Below are positions 9,060-17,094 of a DNA stretch of 64,000 nt, in pieces (the first letter of the stretch is position 1; each line of letters starts with the position of its first letter). The DNA is from Roseateles saccharophilus (GTDB taxonomy: Bacteria > Pseudomonadota > Gammaproteobacteria > Burkholderiales > Burkholderiaceae_C). The stretch spans positions 62,001-126,000 of the forward strand of contig NZ_SMBU01000001.1 of the NCBI RefSeq assembly GCF_004342485.1, written 5' to 3'. The position numbers and the translations under genes were made by a program. Below the pieces are notes generated by a model. The model made no database searches. It had not been told where the DNA came from and saw nothing but the letters and a program-made list of their open reading frames with translations.

Positions 9060-11864
9060 CTAGAACTGGCCGTCCCAGTCCGCCGGCATGGCCGGGCCAT
9101 CGAGCTCGCGGCGCAGCCGGTCCAGCGGATGGCTGCCCAGCCAGGCCGGGCGCAGCGCGTCGGCGCGGGCCAGGGCCTCGGCCACGGGCTGGCGCGCGCG
9201 GCGCAGGCTCAGGGCCAGGTCGAGCTGGGCGGCCCAGTGCGCCAGCGGCTCGGGCTGGGGCAGGCCGTCGAGGTAGGCGACGCGCTGGCGCAGCGCCGCG
9301 ATGCTGGCCGGCAGCGCGCCGCGCGCGCGCAGCAGCTCGCCCTGCCATTGCGCGATCAGGCTCTGCAGCGCGGCATGCTGCTGCAGCCAGGGCTGGGCTT
9401 CCAGGTCCTGCAGCGGCGCGAGCGCGATGCCGGCGAGGTCGGGGCGCTGCAGGGCCAGGGCCGCACGCACGACATTGCCGCTGGCCTCGACCCAGTTCGG
9501 CCCCGTCAGCAGCTGCGAGGGCTGCAGGGCCTCGGTGAGGCGCTGCACCTCGGCGGCGGCGCCCTGGCTGCGGCCGGCGTTGACCCGGGCGAGCAGGGCC
9601 GCGGCGTCCAGCGGCAGGCGCAGCCGCGGGTGGTCGGCGGCGCGGATGCTTGCCGCCAGAGTCTCGTGCACGGGCAGGGCCTCGGCCCACTGGCCGCGCG
9701 CGCCGAGCTGGCGGGCCAGGTCGCTGCGCGTGCGCTGGGCGCTGAGGTTGCCGGGGCCGAGCAGCGCGTCGCAGTCCGCCGCCAGCTGCAGGGCCGCCTC
9801 GACCGTCGCCTCGGGCCGGCCCAGCCGCGCCTGCGCGTTCCACAGGTGGCGGCGCAGCTGCAGCGCGAAGCGCTCGCGGTGGGCCGGCGGCTTGAGCATG
9901 GCCGGGCGGATGTCCAGCATCAGCTTCTCGGCGTCCTGCAGCCGGCCCTGGGCCAGGCGCAGGTGGTAGACGTAGGCGTTGAAGTACTGCGCGTCGAAGG
10001 AGTCGGCCGGGAAGCGCTCGAGCACCAGCGGCCAGGTCTCGGCGCGCAGGCGCTCGGCGTCGTCAGGCCGGCCGGCCTGGGCGTAGGCGACGATGAGCTG
10101 GTAGCGCAGATCCAGCTGTTCGCCCGGGTCGACATGCCGGTGCTCCAGCGCGGCCAGCAGCGGCTCGCCGCGCGCGATGACGCCCAGCGGCGAGCTCAGC
10201 GCGGTGTCCAGCCGCAGGCGCAGGCGCAGCGCGCGCAGGCTGGCCGGGTCGTCCTCGCCCCAGAGCTCGCGGGTCAGCGCGACGAGCTGGTCGGCGAGCG
10301 GGAGCGCGACGTCGAAGCGGTTCATGTCCGCATAGGTGTTGCCCATCACCTCCAGCACGCGGGCATGCGTGACCGGGTCGTCCGCGAAGCGCGTCGGCAG
10401 CTCGGCGCGGCTGCGGTCCAGCAGCTCCAGCACATTCGGGGTGTGGCCGCCGTGCCGATCGGGGTTGGCGCTGGACAGCAGCTCGGTCAGGAAGCGTGTG
10501 ACCGCCTCGCTCTGGCGCGCCGCCGCCTGGGCCTCGCGGCGCTGCCACAGGCTGACGGCCAGGCCGGCGCTGAGCGTCGCGAACATCAGCGTGGCGCCGA
10601 TCGCCAGCGCCGCGTTGCGCCGCATCCAGAGCCGCACGCGATGCCACCAGTCCTCAGCGCGCACGCTGACCGGGCGCTGGGCCAGCCAGTGCTCCAGGTC
10701 GTCGATGAAGCCGCCGACGCTGGCGTAGCGCTCGGCCGGCTCCTTGCGCAGCGCCTTGGCCGCGATGGCCTCCAGGTCGCCGGCCGCGCGTTCGGCGTCA
10801 TGCGGCCGGCCCGGGCCGGCGCTGGCGCTGGCGCCGTGCAGGGTGGCGCCGCCGGTCGAGCCCGAGGTGCGCGTGCCGCGCGTCGAGCGCGAGATTCGCT
10901 GGGCGTCGCCATGCAGCACCGCATGCTCCAGCGCCGTGCGGTTGAGGCCGCGCTCGCCGAAGGGCAGCTCGCCGCTGGCCAGCTCGTAGAGCATGACGCC
11001 CAGCGAATAGATGTCGCTGGCCACGCCGACCGACTCGCCGGTGATCTGCTCGGGTGCCGCATAGGCCGGCGTCAGGCGCCGGCCGGAGATCAGCGTCAGC
11101 TGGTGGTCGGCCTGGTGGCCCGAGTCGTCCAGCAGGCCGGCGATGCCGAAGTCCAGCAGCTTGGCCTTGCCCCGCTCGTCCACCATGACGTTGCCGGGCT
11201 TGAGGTCGCGGTGCAGGATGAGCTGGGCATGCGCATGCTCGACGGCGCGCGCCACCTCCAGCAGCAGCCTCACGCGCTCCACGAGGCCGAGGTCGTGCTC
11301 GCGCACATGCTCGGACAGCGTGCGCCCCGGCACGTACTCCAGCACCAGGTAGGCGCGGCCGTCCTGCTCGCCGGCGTCCAGCATGCGCGCGATGCCGGGG
11401 TGGGTCAGCCGGCCGAGCAGCGCGCGCTCGCGGGCGAAGCGCGCGGCCAGGCCGGGGCCGGAGCGGTCGGCGCGCAGCAGCTTGATGGCGGCCTCGCCCT
11501 GGTAGAGGCCATCGGCCCGCTCGGCGCGCCAGACCTGGCCCATGCCGCCCTCGCCGAGCAGCTCGGCCAGGCACCAGGAGCCCAGGCGGTCGCCGGGCTG
11601 GGGCGGGGTGGTGGCCGAGAGCGTCGGTTCGCTCAGCGCCGCGACCAGGCCGGCGTTGTAGCCCGGCATCTCGACGATGACGGTGGCGTCCTCATCCTCG
11701 GCGGGCAGCGAGGCCAGCATGCGCGCCAGGCGCGCGGCCAGCTCGGGCGGTTGCAGCGCGGCCAGGCGGGCCTGACGCTCGGCCGCGGGCAGCTCGGCCA
11801 GTTCGTCGAACAGCGCGGACAGGCGCTTCCAGTCGCTCGCCTGCAAGCCCGGCCCCGTCTGCAT
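9060..11864 (-). CDS. Membrane Ser/Thr protein kinase with C-terminal TPR region
   Basis: 934-residue Hanks-type kinase. After a helical N-terminus (1-90) comes the kinase domain: glycine loop LGEGGMGQV at 103-111, ATP-binding Lys128, HRDLKPGN from 218, DFG at 238-240 and APEQITGE from 270. All catalytic residues are intact. An unusual Ser/Thr/Gly-rich insert (about 325-352) lies in the C-lobe. One transmembrane helix (about 417-439, AALAIGATLMFATLSAGLAV) follows, then some 480 residues of TPR-like helical repeats that should be periplasmic, so the protein can act as a transmembrane sensor. Its ATG overlaps the TGA of the upstream sigma-factor gene (TGATG), implying coupled synthesis. The likely substrate is that sigma factor. 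A 958-residue antisense frame over this gene is a GC-rich shadow. Confidence 0.93.
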   Translation of the reverse strand: MQTGPGLQASDWKRLSALFDELAELPAAERQARLAALQPPELAARLARMLASLPAEDEDATVIVEMPGYNAGLVAALSEPTLSATTPPQPGDRLGSWCLAELLGEGGMGQVWRAERADGLYQGEAAIKLLRADRSGPGLAARFARERALLGRLTHPGIARMLDAGEQDGRAYLVLEYVPGRTLSEHVREHDLGLVERVRLLLEVARAVEHAHAQLILHRDLKPGNVMVDERGKAKLLDFGIAGLLDDSGHQADHQLTLISGRRLTPAYAAPEQITGESVGVASDIYSLGVMLYELASGELPFGERGLNRTALEHAVLHGDAQRISRSTRGTRTSGSTGGATLHGASASAGPGRPHDAERAAGDLEAIAAKALRKEPAERYASVGGFIDDLEHWLAQRPVSVRAEDWWHRVRLWMRRNAALAIGATLMFATLSAGLAVSLWQRREAQAAARQSEAVTRFLTELLSSANPDRHGGHTPNVLELLDRSRAELPTRFADDPVTHARVLEVMGNTYADMNRFDVALPLADQLVALTRELWGEDDPASLRALRLRLRLDTALSSPLGVIARGEPLLAALEHRHVDPGEQLDLRYQLIVAYAQAGRPDDAERLRAETWPLVLERFPADSFDAQYFNAYVYHLRLAQGRLQDAEKLMLDIRPAMLKPPAHRERFALQLRRHLWNAQARLGRPEATVEAALQLAADCDALLGPGNLSAQRTRSDLARQLGARGQWAEALPVHETLAASIRAADHPRLRLPLDAAALLARVNAGRSQGAAAEVQRLTEALQPSQLLTGPNWVEASGNVVRAALALQRPDLAGIALAPLQDLEAQPWLQQHAALQSLIAQWQGELLRARGALPASIAALRQRVAYLDGLPQPEPLAHWAAQLDLALSLRRARQPVAEALARADALRPAWLGSHPLDRLRRELDGPAMPADWDGQF

Positions 11865-12457
11865 CAGTAGACGGTGGTGGGCGGGTCGCCGAGCAGCTCC
11901 TGCAGCAGCGCCCGGGCCTTCAGCAGCTCGCGGTTGATGCTGCGCGTGGACAGGCCGCGCACGGCGGCGACCTCGGCGATGGACAGGCCGGCGAAGCCGA
12001 TCATCTCGATCAGCTCGTAGAGCCCCGCGTCGAGTTCGCGCATGCGCGCCAGCGCCTGGTCCAGGCCGATCAGGTCGACCGCCTGGCTCTGCGCGGCGGC
12101 CACGTCGCCGGCGGCAGACAGCGTCACCATCACCGCGTCGCCGCCGCGCTTGTCGCGGCCCTCGGTGCGCAGGTGGTCGATGACCACCGAGCGCAGCACG
12201 CGGCCGACGTAGGCGAAGAAATGGCCGCGCGTGTCGCCCTGCAGGCCCTGCTGGTCGGCCATGCGCAGGAAGCCCTCGTGCACCAGGGCCGTCGTGTTCA
12301 GCCCCGCCATCCGCCCATTGGGGCCGCTCTGCGCCAGGCGCACGCGCGCCACGCGCTTGATCTCGGGGTAGAGCAGTGCGTAGAGTTGCTGCAGCGAGGC
12401 CGCGTCGCCGCGGGCGGTGCCCGCCAGCAGTTCGGTGATGGCGGGCTGGGCGCTCAC
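11864..12457 (-). CDS. ECF-type sigma factor, probably phosphorylation-controlled (ECF43-like)
   Basis: 197-residue sigma70-family protein of the Sigma70_ECF (PF07638) type. Region 2 spans about 15-95 (LQQLYALLYPEIKRVARVRL, then FFAYVGRVLRSVVIDHLR) and region 4 about 130-190 (LSIAEVAAVRGLSTRSINRELLKARALL). In region 2.2, where ordinary ECF factors have acidic residues (DAED/DDVVQE) that contact core polymerase, this protein reads LNTTALVHEGFLRM, with Thr55-Thr56. In ECF43 factors such as Vibrio EcfP the missing charge is supplied by kinase phosphorylation of a Thr there. The start is GTG (12455-12457), 1 nt after the trpS stop with a purine-rich AGGAAGAAGG upstream; the stop overlaps the kinase start. 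No anti-sigma gene is nearby, consistent with kinase control. Confidence 0.9.
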   Translation of the reverse strand: MSAQPAITELLAGTARGDAASLQQLYALLYPEIKRVARVRLAQSGPNGRMAGLNTTALVHEGFLRMADQQGLQGDTRGHFFAYVGRVLRSVVIDHLRTEGRDKRGGDAVMVTLSAAGDVAAAQSQAVDLIGLDQALARMRELDAGLYELIEMIGFAGLSIAEVAAVRGLSTRSINRELLKARALLQELLGDPPTTVY

Positions 12458-12458
12458 T

Positions 12459-13757
12459 TCAGCCTTCTTCCTGGAAGGCGGTCAGCGCGGCGGCGATGTC
12501 GGCGTCCGAGCCCTCGCGCCGCACCGGCGCGTCGGCGCTCAATGCGGCCGAGCCCTCGCGCTTGAGCCGCGCGACCCACTGGCCGGCGTCGCGGCCCTGC
12601 TCGAAGCCGCTGCTCTGCAGCAGCAGCTCGCCGCCGGCCGACAGCAGCTTGAAGTAGAACCTGCCGTCGGCTTCGCGGTATTGCTTGAAGACGGGCAGCG
12701 CCGCTTTATCGAGCTTGGCGGCCTTGGCCGTTGCGGCGGCGGACGTGTAGGGCCGCAGCCCTACGGCCTCGCGCAGCTGCTTCAGCAGGGGCGCGGCCAT
12801 CGCGCGGGCGCGCGCAGCGCCGGCCTGCAGGATGGCCTCGAGCCGCTCGGGGTGGGCCATCAGCTCGTCGTAGCGGGCGCGCATCGGGCCGATCTGGCCT
12901 TCGATCAGCGCCACCAGCTGCTGCTTGGCCTCGCCCCAGCCCAGGCCGCCGCGCAGCGCCGCACGGAAGGCGGCGCGCTGCTGGGCGCAAGCGAAGGCGT
13001 CGTAGATCGTGACCAGGGCCTGGCCCTCGGGGGCCTTGGGCTCGCCGGGCAGCTTGCTGTCGGTGACGATGCGCGCGACCGCGTCCTTCAGCGCCGCGCT
13101 GCCGCCTTCGAACAGAGGGATGACGTTGTCATAGCTCTTGCTCATCTTGCGGCCGTCCAGGCCGGGCAGCAGCTCCATCTCGGCATCGGTCACGGCCTCG
13201 GGCAGCGTGAACAGCTCGCGGCCCTGGCCGAACAGGTGGTTGAAGCGCTGGGCGATGTCGCGCGTCATCTCGATGTGCTGCACCTGGTCCTTGCCCACCG
13301 GCACCTTGTGCGCGTTGAACATCAGGATGTCGGCCGCCATCAGCACCGGGTAGCTGAACAGGCCCATTGTCACGTTGGCGTCGGGTTCCTCGCCGGCGGC
13401 CGTCGCCGCGTCCACCGCGGCCTTGTAGGCATGGGCGCGGTTCATCTGGCCCTTGGCCGTCACGCAGGTCAGCAGCCAGGTCAGCTCGGGGATCTCGGGG
13501 ATGTCGCTCTGGCGGTAGAAGGTGACGCGCTCGGTGTCCAGGCCGGCAGCCAGCCAGGTAGCGGCGATGGCGCGGCTGGAGCGGGCGATGCGGTCCGGCT
13601 CGTCGCACTTGATCAGCGCGTGGAAGTCGGCCATGAAGAAGAAGCTCTCCACGCCCGGGGTGCGGCTGGCGGCGATGGCCGGGCGGATGGCGCCGACGTA
13701 GTTGCCGAGGTGCAGGGTGCCGGTGGTGGTGATGCCGGTCAGGACGCGAGAGGACAT
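12459..13757 (-). CDS. trpS: Tryptophanyl-tRNA synthetase with UPF0339-like tail
   Basis: Charges tRNA-Trp with tryptophan; class I synthetase. The HIGH-type signature appears as TGTLHLGNY (HLGN 16-19) and the KMSKS loop as [10 protein letters not shown] (204-208). The catalytic core ends near residue 335. A linker rich in Ala/Lys leads to a tail (about 355-405: [20 protein letters not shown], then [20 protein letters not shown]) that resembles the UPF0339/YegP small domain. Total length is 432, longer than the 330-350 of typical TrpS; such tails occur in Burkholderiales enzymes. It heads a run trpS - sigma - kinase on the minus strand with a 1-nt gap and then an overlap, an unusual partnership of translation and phospho-signalling genes. 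Confidence 0.95.
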   Translation of the reverse strand: MSSRVLTGITTTGTLHLGNYVGAIRPAIAASRTPGVESFFFMADFHALIKCDEPDRIARSSRAIAATWLAAGLDTERVTFYRQSDIPEIPELTWLLTCVTAKGQMNRAHAYKAAVDAATAAGEEPDANVTMGLFSYPVLMAADILMFNAHKVPVGKDQVQHIEMTRDIAQRFNHLFGQGRELFTLPEAVTDAEMELLPGLDGRKMSKSYDNVIPLFEGGSAALKDAVARIVTDSKLPGEPKAPEGQALVTIYDAFACAQQRAAFRAALRGGLGWGEAKQQLVALIEGQIGPMRARYDELMAHPERLEAILQAGAARARAMAAPLLKQLREAVGLRPYTSAAATAKAAKLDKAALPVFKQYREADGRFYFKLLSAGGELLLQSSGFEQGRDAGQWVARLKREGSAALSADAPVRREGSDADIAAALTAFQEEG

Positions 13758-13784
13758 GTCAGGGGTGCTCGGCCGTCCGGAGCC

Positions 13785-13835
13785 ACTGACGCGCCCCTCG
13801 GGGGGCAGCGAACGAAGTGAGCGTGGGGCGGCATA
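13785..13835. repeat. Hairpin-rich intergenic element upstream of trpS
   Basis: CGCCCC (13792-13797) pairs with GGGGCG (13825-13830), enclosing CCCCTCGGGG and the string GCAGCGAACGAAGTGAGCG. Similar strings are familiar as interspersed repeats in Burkholderiales genomes (recollection, not searched). It lies in the 129-bp space between trpS and the lacI-type gene. Confidence 0.4.
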
Positions 13836-13886
13836 GAAGTGGGCCGAAACAGAAAGTTCAGGCCCGGATTGTGGCGGCTGTTGCCG

Positions 13887-14909
13887 TCAGCCGCGTTTGC
13901 GCGCAGGCGGTGCCGCCACCGAGGCCCGCCAGGTCACCGAGATGTCGAACTGCCGTGCCACCGGCAGCTCCAGCCCGTAGCAGCGGTTCAGCAGCCAGTT
14001 CAGGCCCGAGAGCGTGACCTCGTGGCTGGGGATGTGCACCGACGTGAGGCGGGGTGCTGCGAACTCCGCGCTCGGCGAGTCGTCATAGCCCAGCACCGAC
14101 ACCTCGTGCGGCACCGACACGCCGCGCTCCTGGAAATGCGAGAGCAGGCCGATGGCCATCTCGTCGTTGGCGCAGAACACGGCGGTCGGCAGGCGCTTGG
14201 CGCTCAGCAGCACCTCGGCCGCGTCCCAGCCGGCCTGGTTGGAGAAGTCGCCCGGCACGGTCAGCAGCTTGGACGTGTCCAGGCCGCGCAGCGCCAGCTC
14301 GCCCATGAAGCCGGCCAGGCGGGCGACGTTGTCGGGCGAGCTGCCCGGTCCGGACACGACGGCGATGTCCTTGTGCTTGTGCTGCAGCAGTGCGCGCGCC
14401 GCCTGCACGCCGCCCTGCACATGGTCGGCCGTGAAGCACTGCTCCCGGATGCGGTCGAAGTGGCGGTTCAGCACGACGACCTGGCGCGCGGCCGGGCCCA
14501 GTGCCTTGATGTCCTCGTCCTGGATGGCATTGGACAGCACGATGAGGCCGTCGCAGTCGCGGTCCAGCAGGAAGCGCACGCCGTCTTTGGTCTCGACGCG
14601 CTCGTCCTCGATGCCTTCGCCGAAGGCCACCACCATGTGCAGACCCTGCGCGCGCAGCACGAGGTCGATGGTGCGCAGGATGGGCGTGTAGTAGGTGCCG
14701 CGCAGGAAGGGGATGTAGACGCCGATCAGCTTGGACGTGCCGGCACCCAGCGAGCGCGCCGTCTGCGAGGGGCGGAACTTGAGCTGGGCGATGACCTTGC
14801 GCACGCGCTCGGCCGTGGCCGGCGCGACGGAACCGTTTCCGCTGATGACGCGCGATGCGGTGCCCACGCCCACGCCTGCCAGTCTCGCCACGTCCTTGAT
14901 CGTTGCCAT
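13887..14909 (-). CDS. LacI-family transcriptional regulator of the glucan locus
   Basis: 340-residue repressor. Residues 1-50 hold the helix-turn-helix and hinge (MATIKDVARLAGVGVGTASRV, then RVRKVIAQLKFRPSQTARSL). Residues 60-330 form the sugar-binding core with the usual motifs (DCDGLIVLSN, GYDDS, the LTSVHIPSHE pattern). The effector is probably a beta-glucoside or oligosaccharide released by the neighbouring hydrolases. The gene lies 30 bp downstream of the GH3 gene on the same strand, preceded by GAGGG, and so is probably co-transcribed with it. Its likely operators are the palindromes at 16987-17000, 30204-30227 and 31865-31878, all matching TGGAAYCGRTTCCA with at most one change in the core; this is inference from position. 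Confidence 0.92.
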   Translation of the reverse strand: MATIKDVARLAGVGVGTASRVISGNGSVAPATAERVRKVIAQLKFRPSQTARSLGAGTSKLIGVYIPFLRGTYYTPILRTIDLVLRAQGLHMVVAFGEGIEDERVETKDGVRFLLDRDCDGLIVLSNAIQDEDIKALGPAARQVVVLNRHFDRIREQCFTADHVQGGVQAARALLQHKHKDIAVVSGPGSSPDNVARLAGFMGELALRGLDTSKLLTVPGDFSNQAGWDAAEVLLSAKRLPTAVFCANDEMAIGLLSHFQERGVSVPHEVSVLGYDDSPSAEFAAPRLTSVHIPSHEVTLSGLNWLLNRCYGLELPVARQFDISVTWRASVAAPPARKRG

Positions 14910-14939
14910 TCGCCCTCTAGGTCTGCTGGGCGGATTGAA

Positions 14940-16874
14940 TCACAGTGGGCAGATGGGCTGCGGGTCGGCGGGTTCGGGGAGAAGTTTGCCGCCGGCTTGC
15001 GTTTCCTTGCCGCTCAGGCCGCCGCCGACGGGCCACCAGGGCTTGGCTTCATGGCTGCTGAACTGGCAGGGCCCGGCCGGCCAGGGGAAGGGCAGGCGGC
15101 CTGTGAAGCCCGGCCAGGGCCTGCCGTCGGCCGGGGCGACGAGGGCGTCCACGAGGCCGGCGCCTTCGCTCCCCGGCAGCCAGGCGGCAATGAAGGCGTC
15201 GCTGTGGTTGGCCAGGTCGTTCACATAGAGCGGCCGGCCGGAATAGAGCAGCGTGACGACGGGCGCGCCGCGGCCGGCCACGCGCTGCAGCAGCGCCAGG
15301 TCCTGCGGCTGGCGCCGGCTGTGGCGCAGGTTGTCGGTGATGCGGATGTCGCCCTCACCCTCGGCATAGGGCGACTCGGCCAGCACGGCCACGACGGCGT
15401 CGAAGCGGGCCGGGTCGCTGCGGCTGCCGTCGGCGTCGAAGGCGACCTGGGGCCCGCCCAGGCGCTGGCGCAGCGCGGCCAACAGCGTCGTGCCCTGGGG
15501 GAAGTCGGCATTCGTCGTGTCGCGGCCCTGCCAGGTGAGGCTCCAGCCGCCGGACTGGTGGGGCAGGCTGTCGGCCGCCGCGCCGACGACGAGCACGCGC
15601 GCCGTCGGCCTGAGCGGCAGCAGGCCCGGCCGGTTCTTCAGCAGCACCAGGGACTCGCGCACCGCGCGGCGCGCCAGCTCGGGCGCCTGCATGGCCTCCA
15701 CCGTGGCGGGCACGGCCGGCTGCATGCCGACGCCGAACTTCACGCGCAGGATGCGCCGCACCGCGTCGTCGATGCGTGCCATCGGGATGCGGCCCTGCTC
15801 GACGGCCTTCACCGTGTTGGCGATGAAGGGCTTCCAGTGGAAGGGGACCATGACGATGTCGATGCCGGCATTGATCGCGGCAGGGCAGTCGTCCACCGTG
15901 CAGCCGGGCAGCTGGGCGATGCCGTCCCAGTCGCTGACGACGAGGCCGTCGAAGGCCAAGCGGTCTTTCAGCACGCCGGTCAGCAGCGCCGCATTGCCGT
16001 GCATCTTGCCGTGCTCGACATAGCCGGCGCTGTCGGTCCAGCTGCTGAAGGAGGCCATCACGGTCTGCACGCCGGCGTCCAGCGCGCCGAGGTAGCCGGC
16101 GCCGTGCACCTGGGCCAGCTCGGTGGCCGTGGCATGGCTGACGCCCTGGTCGATGCCGCGCCGCGTGCCGCCGTCAGCGATGAAGTGCTTGGCCGTCGCC
16201 AGCACGCCGCGACCCTGCGCGAGCCCGTCCTGCAGGCCCTCGACCTCGGCCTGGCCGAGGCGGCGCACCAGGGCCGGGTCGGCGCCGAAGCTTTCATAAG
16301 TGCGGCCCCAGCGGACGTCCTGCACGACGGCCAGCGTGGGTGCGAAGGTCCAGTGCAGGCCAGAGGCGCGCACCGCGCTGGCGGTGGCGCGGCCGATGTC
16401 GCGCACCAGGTCGGCGTCGCGCGTCGCGCCCAGCGCGATGTGGTGCGGGAAGAGGGTGGCGCCGCGCACATTGTTGTGGCCGTGCACGGCGTCGGTCCCC
16501 CACAGCAGCGGGACGCCCGGCGTGGCCTGCCGGGCCGCGGCCTGGAACTGCTCGGACAGCGCGCGCCACCGTGCCGGCGTGGCGTTGCGGTCCTGGCCCG
16601 GCCAGCCGCCGCCGCCGTTGAGCACGGTGCCGATGGCGTAGTCGCGCACCTCGTCGGGCGTGATCGCGCGGATCTCGGGCTGGGTCATCTGGCCGATCTT
16701 CTGACGCAGGCTCAGGCCCTTCAGCGCGGCCTCCACGCGGGCTTCCAGGGCGGCGTCGCGCACGGACGGGCGTGTCGGCCAGGCCTGCACGATGGAATCG
16801 GTTCCTGCCGCGTCGGCAAGAGTGGCGACACACAGCAGCAGGGTGCCGGTCAGGATGGGAGTGGCGCGGGGCAT
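14940..16874 (-). CDS. Glycoside hydrolase family 3 beta-glucosidase / exo-beta-glucanase
   Basis: 644-residue exported hydrolase that should release glucose from the non-reducing end of beta-gluco-oligosaccharides. A signal peptide (MPRATPILTGTLLLCVATLA, cut near ADA) precedes the GH3 barrel: WGTDAVHGHNN (125-135), KHF (229-231) and the nucleophile in VVSDWDGIA (Asp315). The second GH3 domain (about 395-620) carries the candidate acid/base Glu in YAEGEGDI (505-507). The layout is that of bacterial ExoP/Cel3-type exo-1,3/1,4-glucanases. The ATG at 16874 is chosen because the signal peptide starts there, although the ribosome-binding site is weak; the longer frame lacks homology. It is divergent from the TonB receptor across a 220-bp control region with a palindromic operator, and is followed by lacI. 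Confidence 0.93.
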   Translation of the reverse strand: MPRATPILTGTLLLCVATLADAAGTDSIVQAWPTRPSVRDAALEARVEAALKGLSLRQKIGQMTQPEIRAITPDEVRDYAIGTVLNGGGGWPGQDRNATPARWRALSEQFQAAARQATPGVPLLWGTDAVHGHNNVRGATLFPHHIALGATRDADLVRDIGRATASAVRASGLHWTFAPTLAVVQDVRWGRTYESFGADPALVRRLGQAEVEGLQDGLAQGRGVLATAKHFIADGGTRRGIDQGVSHATATELAQVHGAGYLGALDAGVQTVMASFSSWTDSAGYVEHGKMHGNAALLTGVLKDRLAFDGLVVSDWDGIAQLPGCTVDDCPAAINAGIDIVMVPFHWKPFIANTVKAVEQGRIPMARIDDAVRRILRVKFGVGMQPAVPATVEAMQAPELARRAVRESLVLLKNRPGLLPLRPTARVLVVGAAADSLPHQSGGWSLTWQGRDTTNADFPQGTTLLAALRQRLGGPQVAFDADGSRSDPARFDAVVAVLAESPYAEGEGDIRITDNLRHSRRQPQDLALLQRVAGRGAPVVTLLYSGRPLYVNDLANHSDAFIAAWLPGSEGAGLVDALVAPADGRPWPGFTGRLPFPWPAGPCQFSSHEAKPWWPVGGGLSGKETQAGGKLLPEPADPQPICPL

Positions 16875-16945
16875 CGTTGTCGTTCGGTTGGGGCTGCGAC
16901 GGTAGCTGGTGAGACGAAAAAACGTCAACCCCCGGGCGGGCGAGA

Positions 16946-16975
16946 TTGACAAGGTGGGCACTGGCGATTTAGATT
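16946..16975 (+). promoter_or_regulatory. Promoter of the glucan-locus TonB receptor
   Basis: TTGACA (16946-16951), 18-bp spacer, TAGATT (16970-16975): a good sigma70 promoter by sequence. Transcription would begin near 16982, just before the palindromic operator at 16987-17000, which is the classical repressor position for a LacI-type protein. Confidence 0.6.
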
Positions 16976-16986
16976 TGCGCCGCGTT

Positions 16987-17000
16987 TGGAACCGGTTCCA
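16987..17000. promoter_or_regulatory. LacI-type operator: perfect palindrome TGGAACCGGTTCCA
   Basis: A perfect 14-bp inverted repeat with the central CG typical of LacI-family operators. It lies between the divergent GH3 and TonB-receptor genes and immediately downstream of the predicted receptor promoter, so binding would block initiation or early elongation. Confidence 0.75.
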
Positions 17001-17094
17001 TTTTGCGACGAAACTCACCTGCCGGGCAGGCGAAGCACGATCCGCAAGATGGCCTCGCCAAGCAGCGAACAAGATCGAACCAGGAGACAAAGAA

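Noticed and set aside
8994..11870. 958-codon open frame on the plus strand antisense to the kinase gene
   Set aside because: Composition is a run of Gly/Ala/Arg/Gln/Leu typical of GC-rich antisense shadows, with no domain motif; the minus-strand kinase has complete catalytic motifs.
14829..14840. GGAACCGTTTCC in the lacI-type gene as an autoregulatory operator
   Set aside because: Two mismatches in symmetry and it encodes a conserved hinge-near segment; probably chance.
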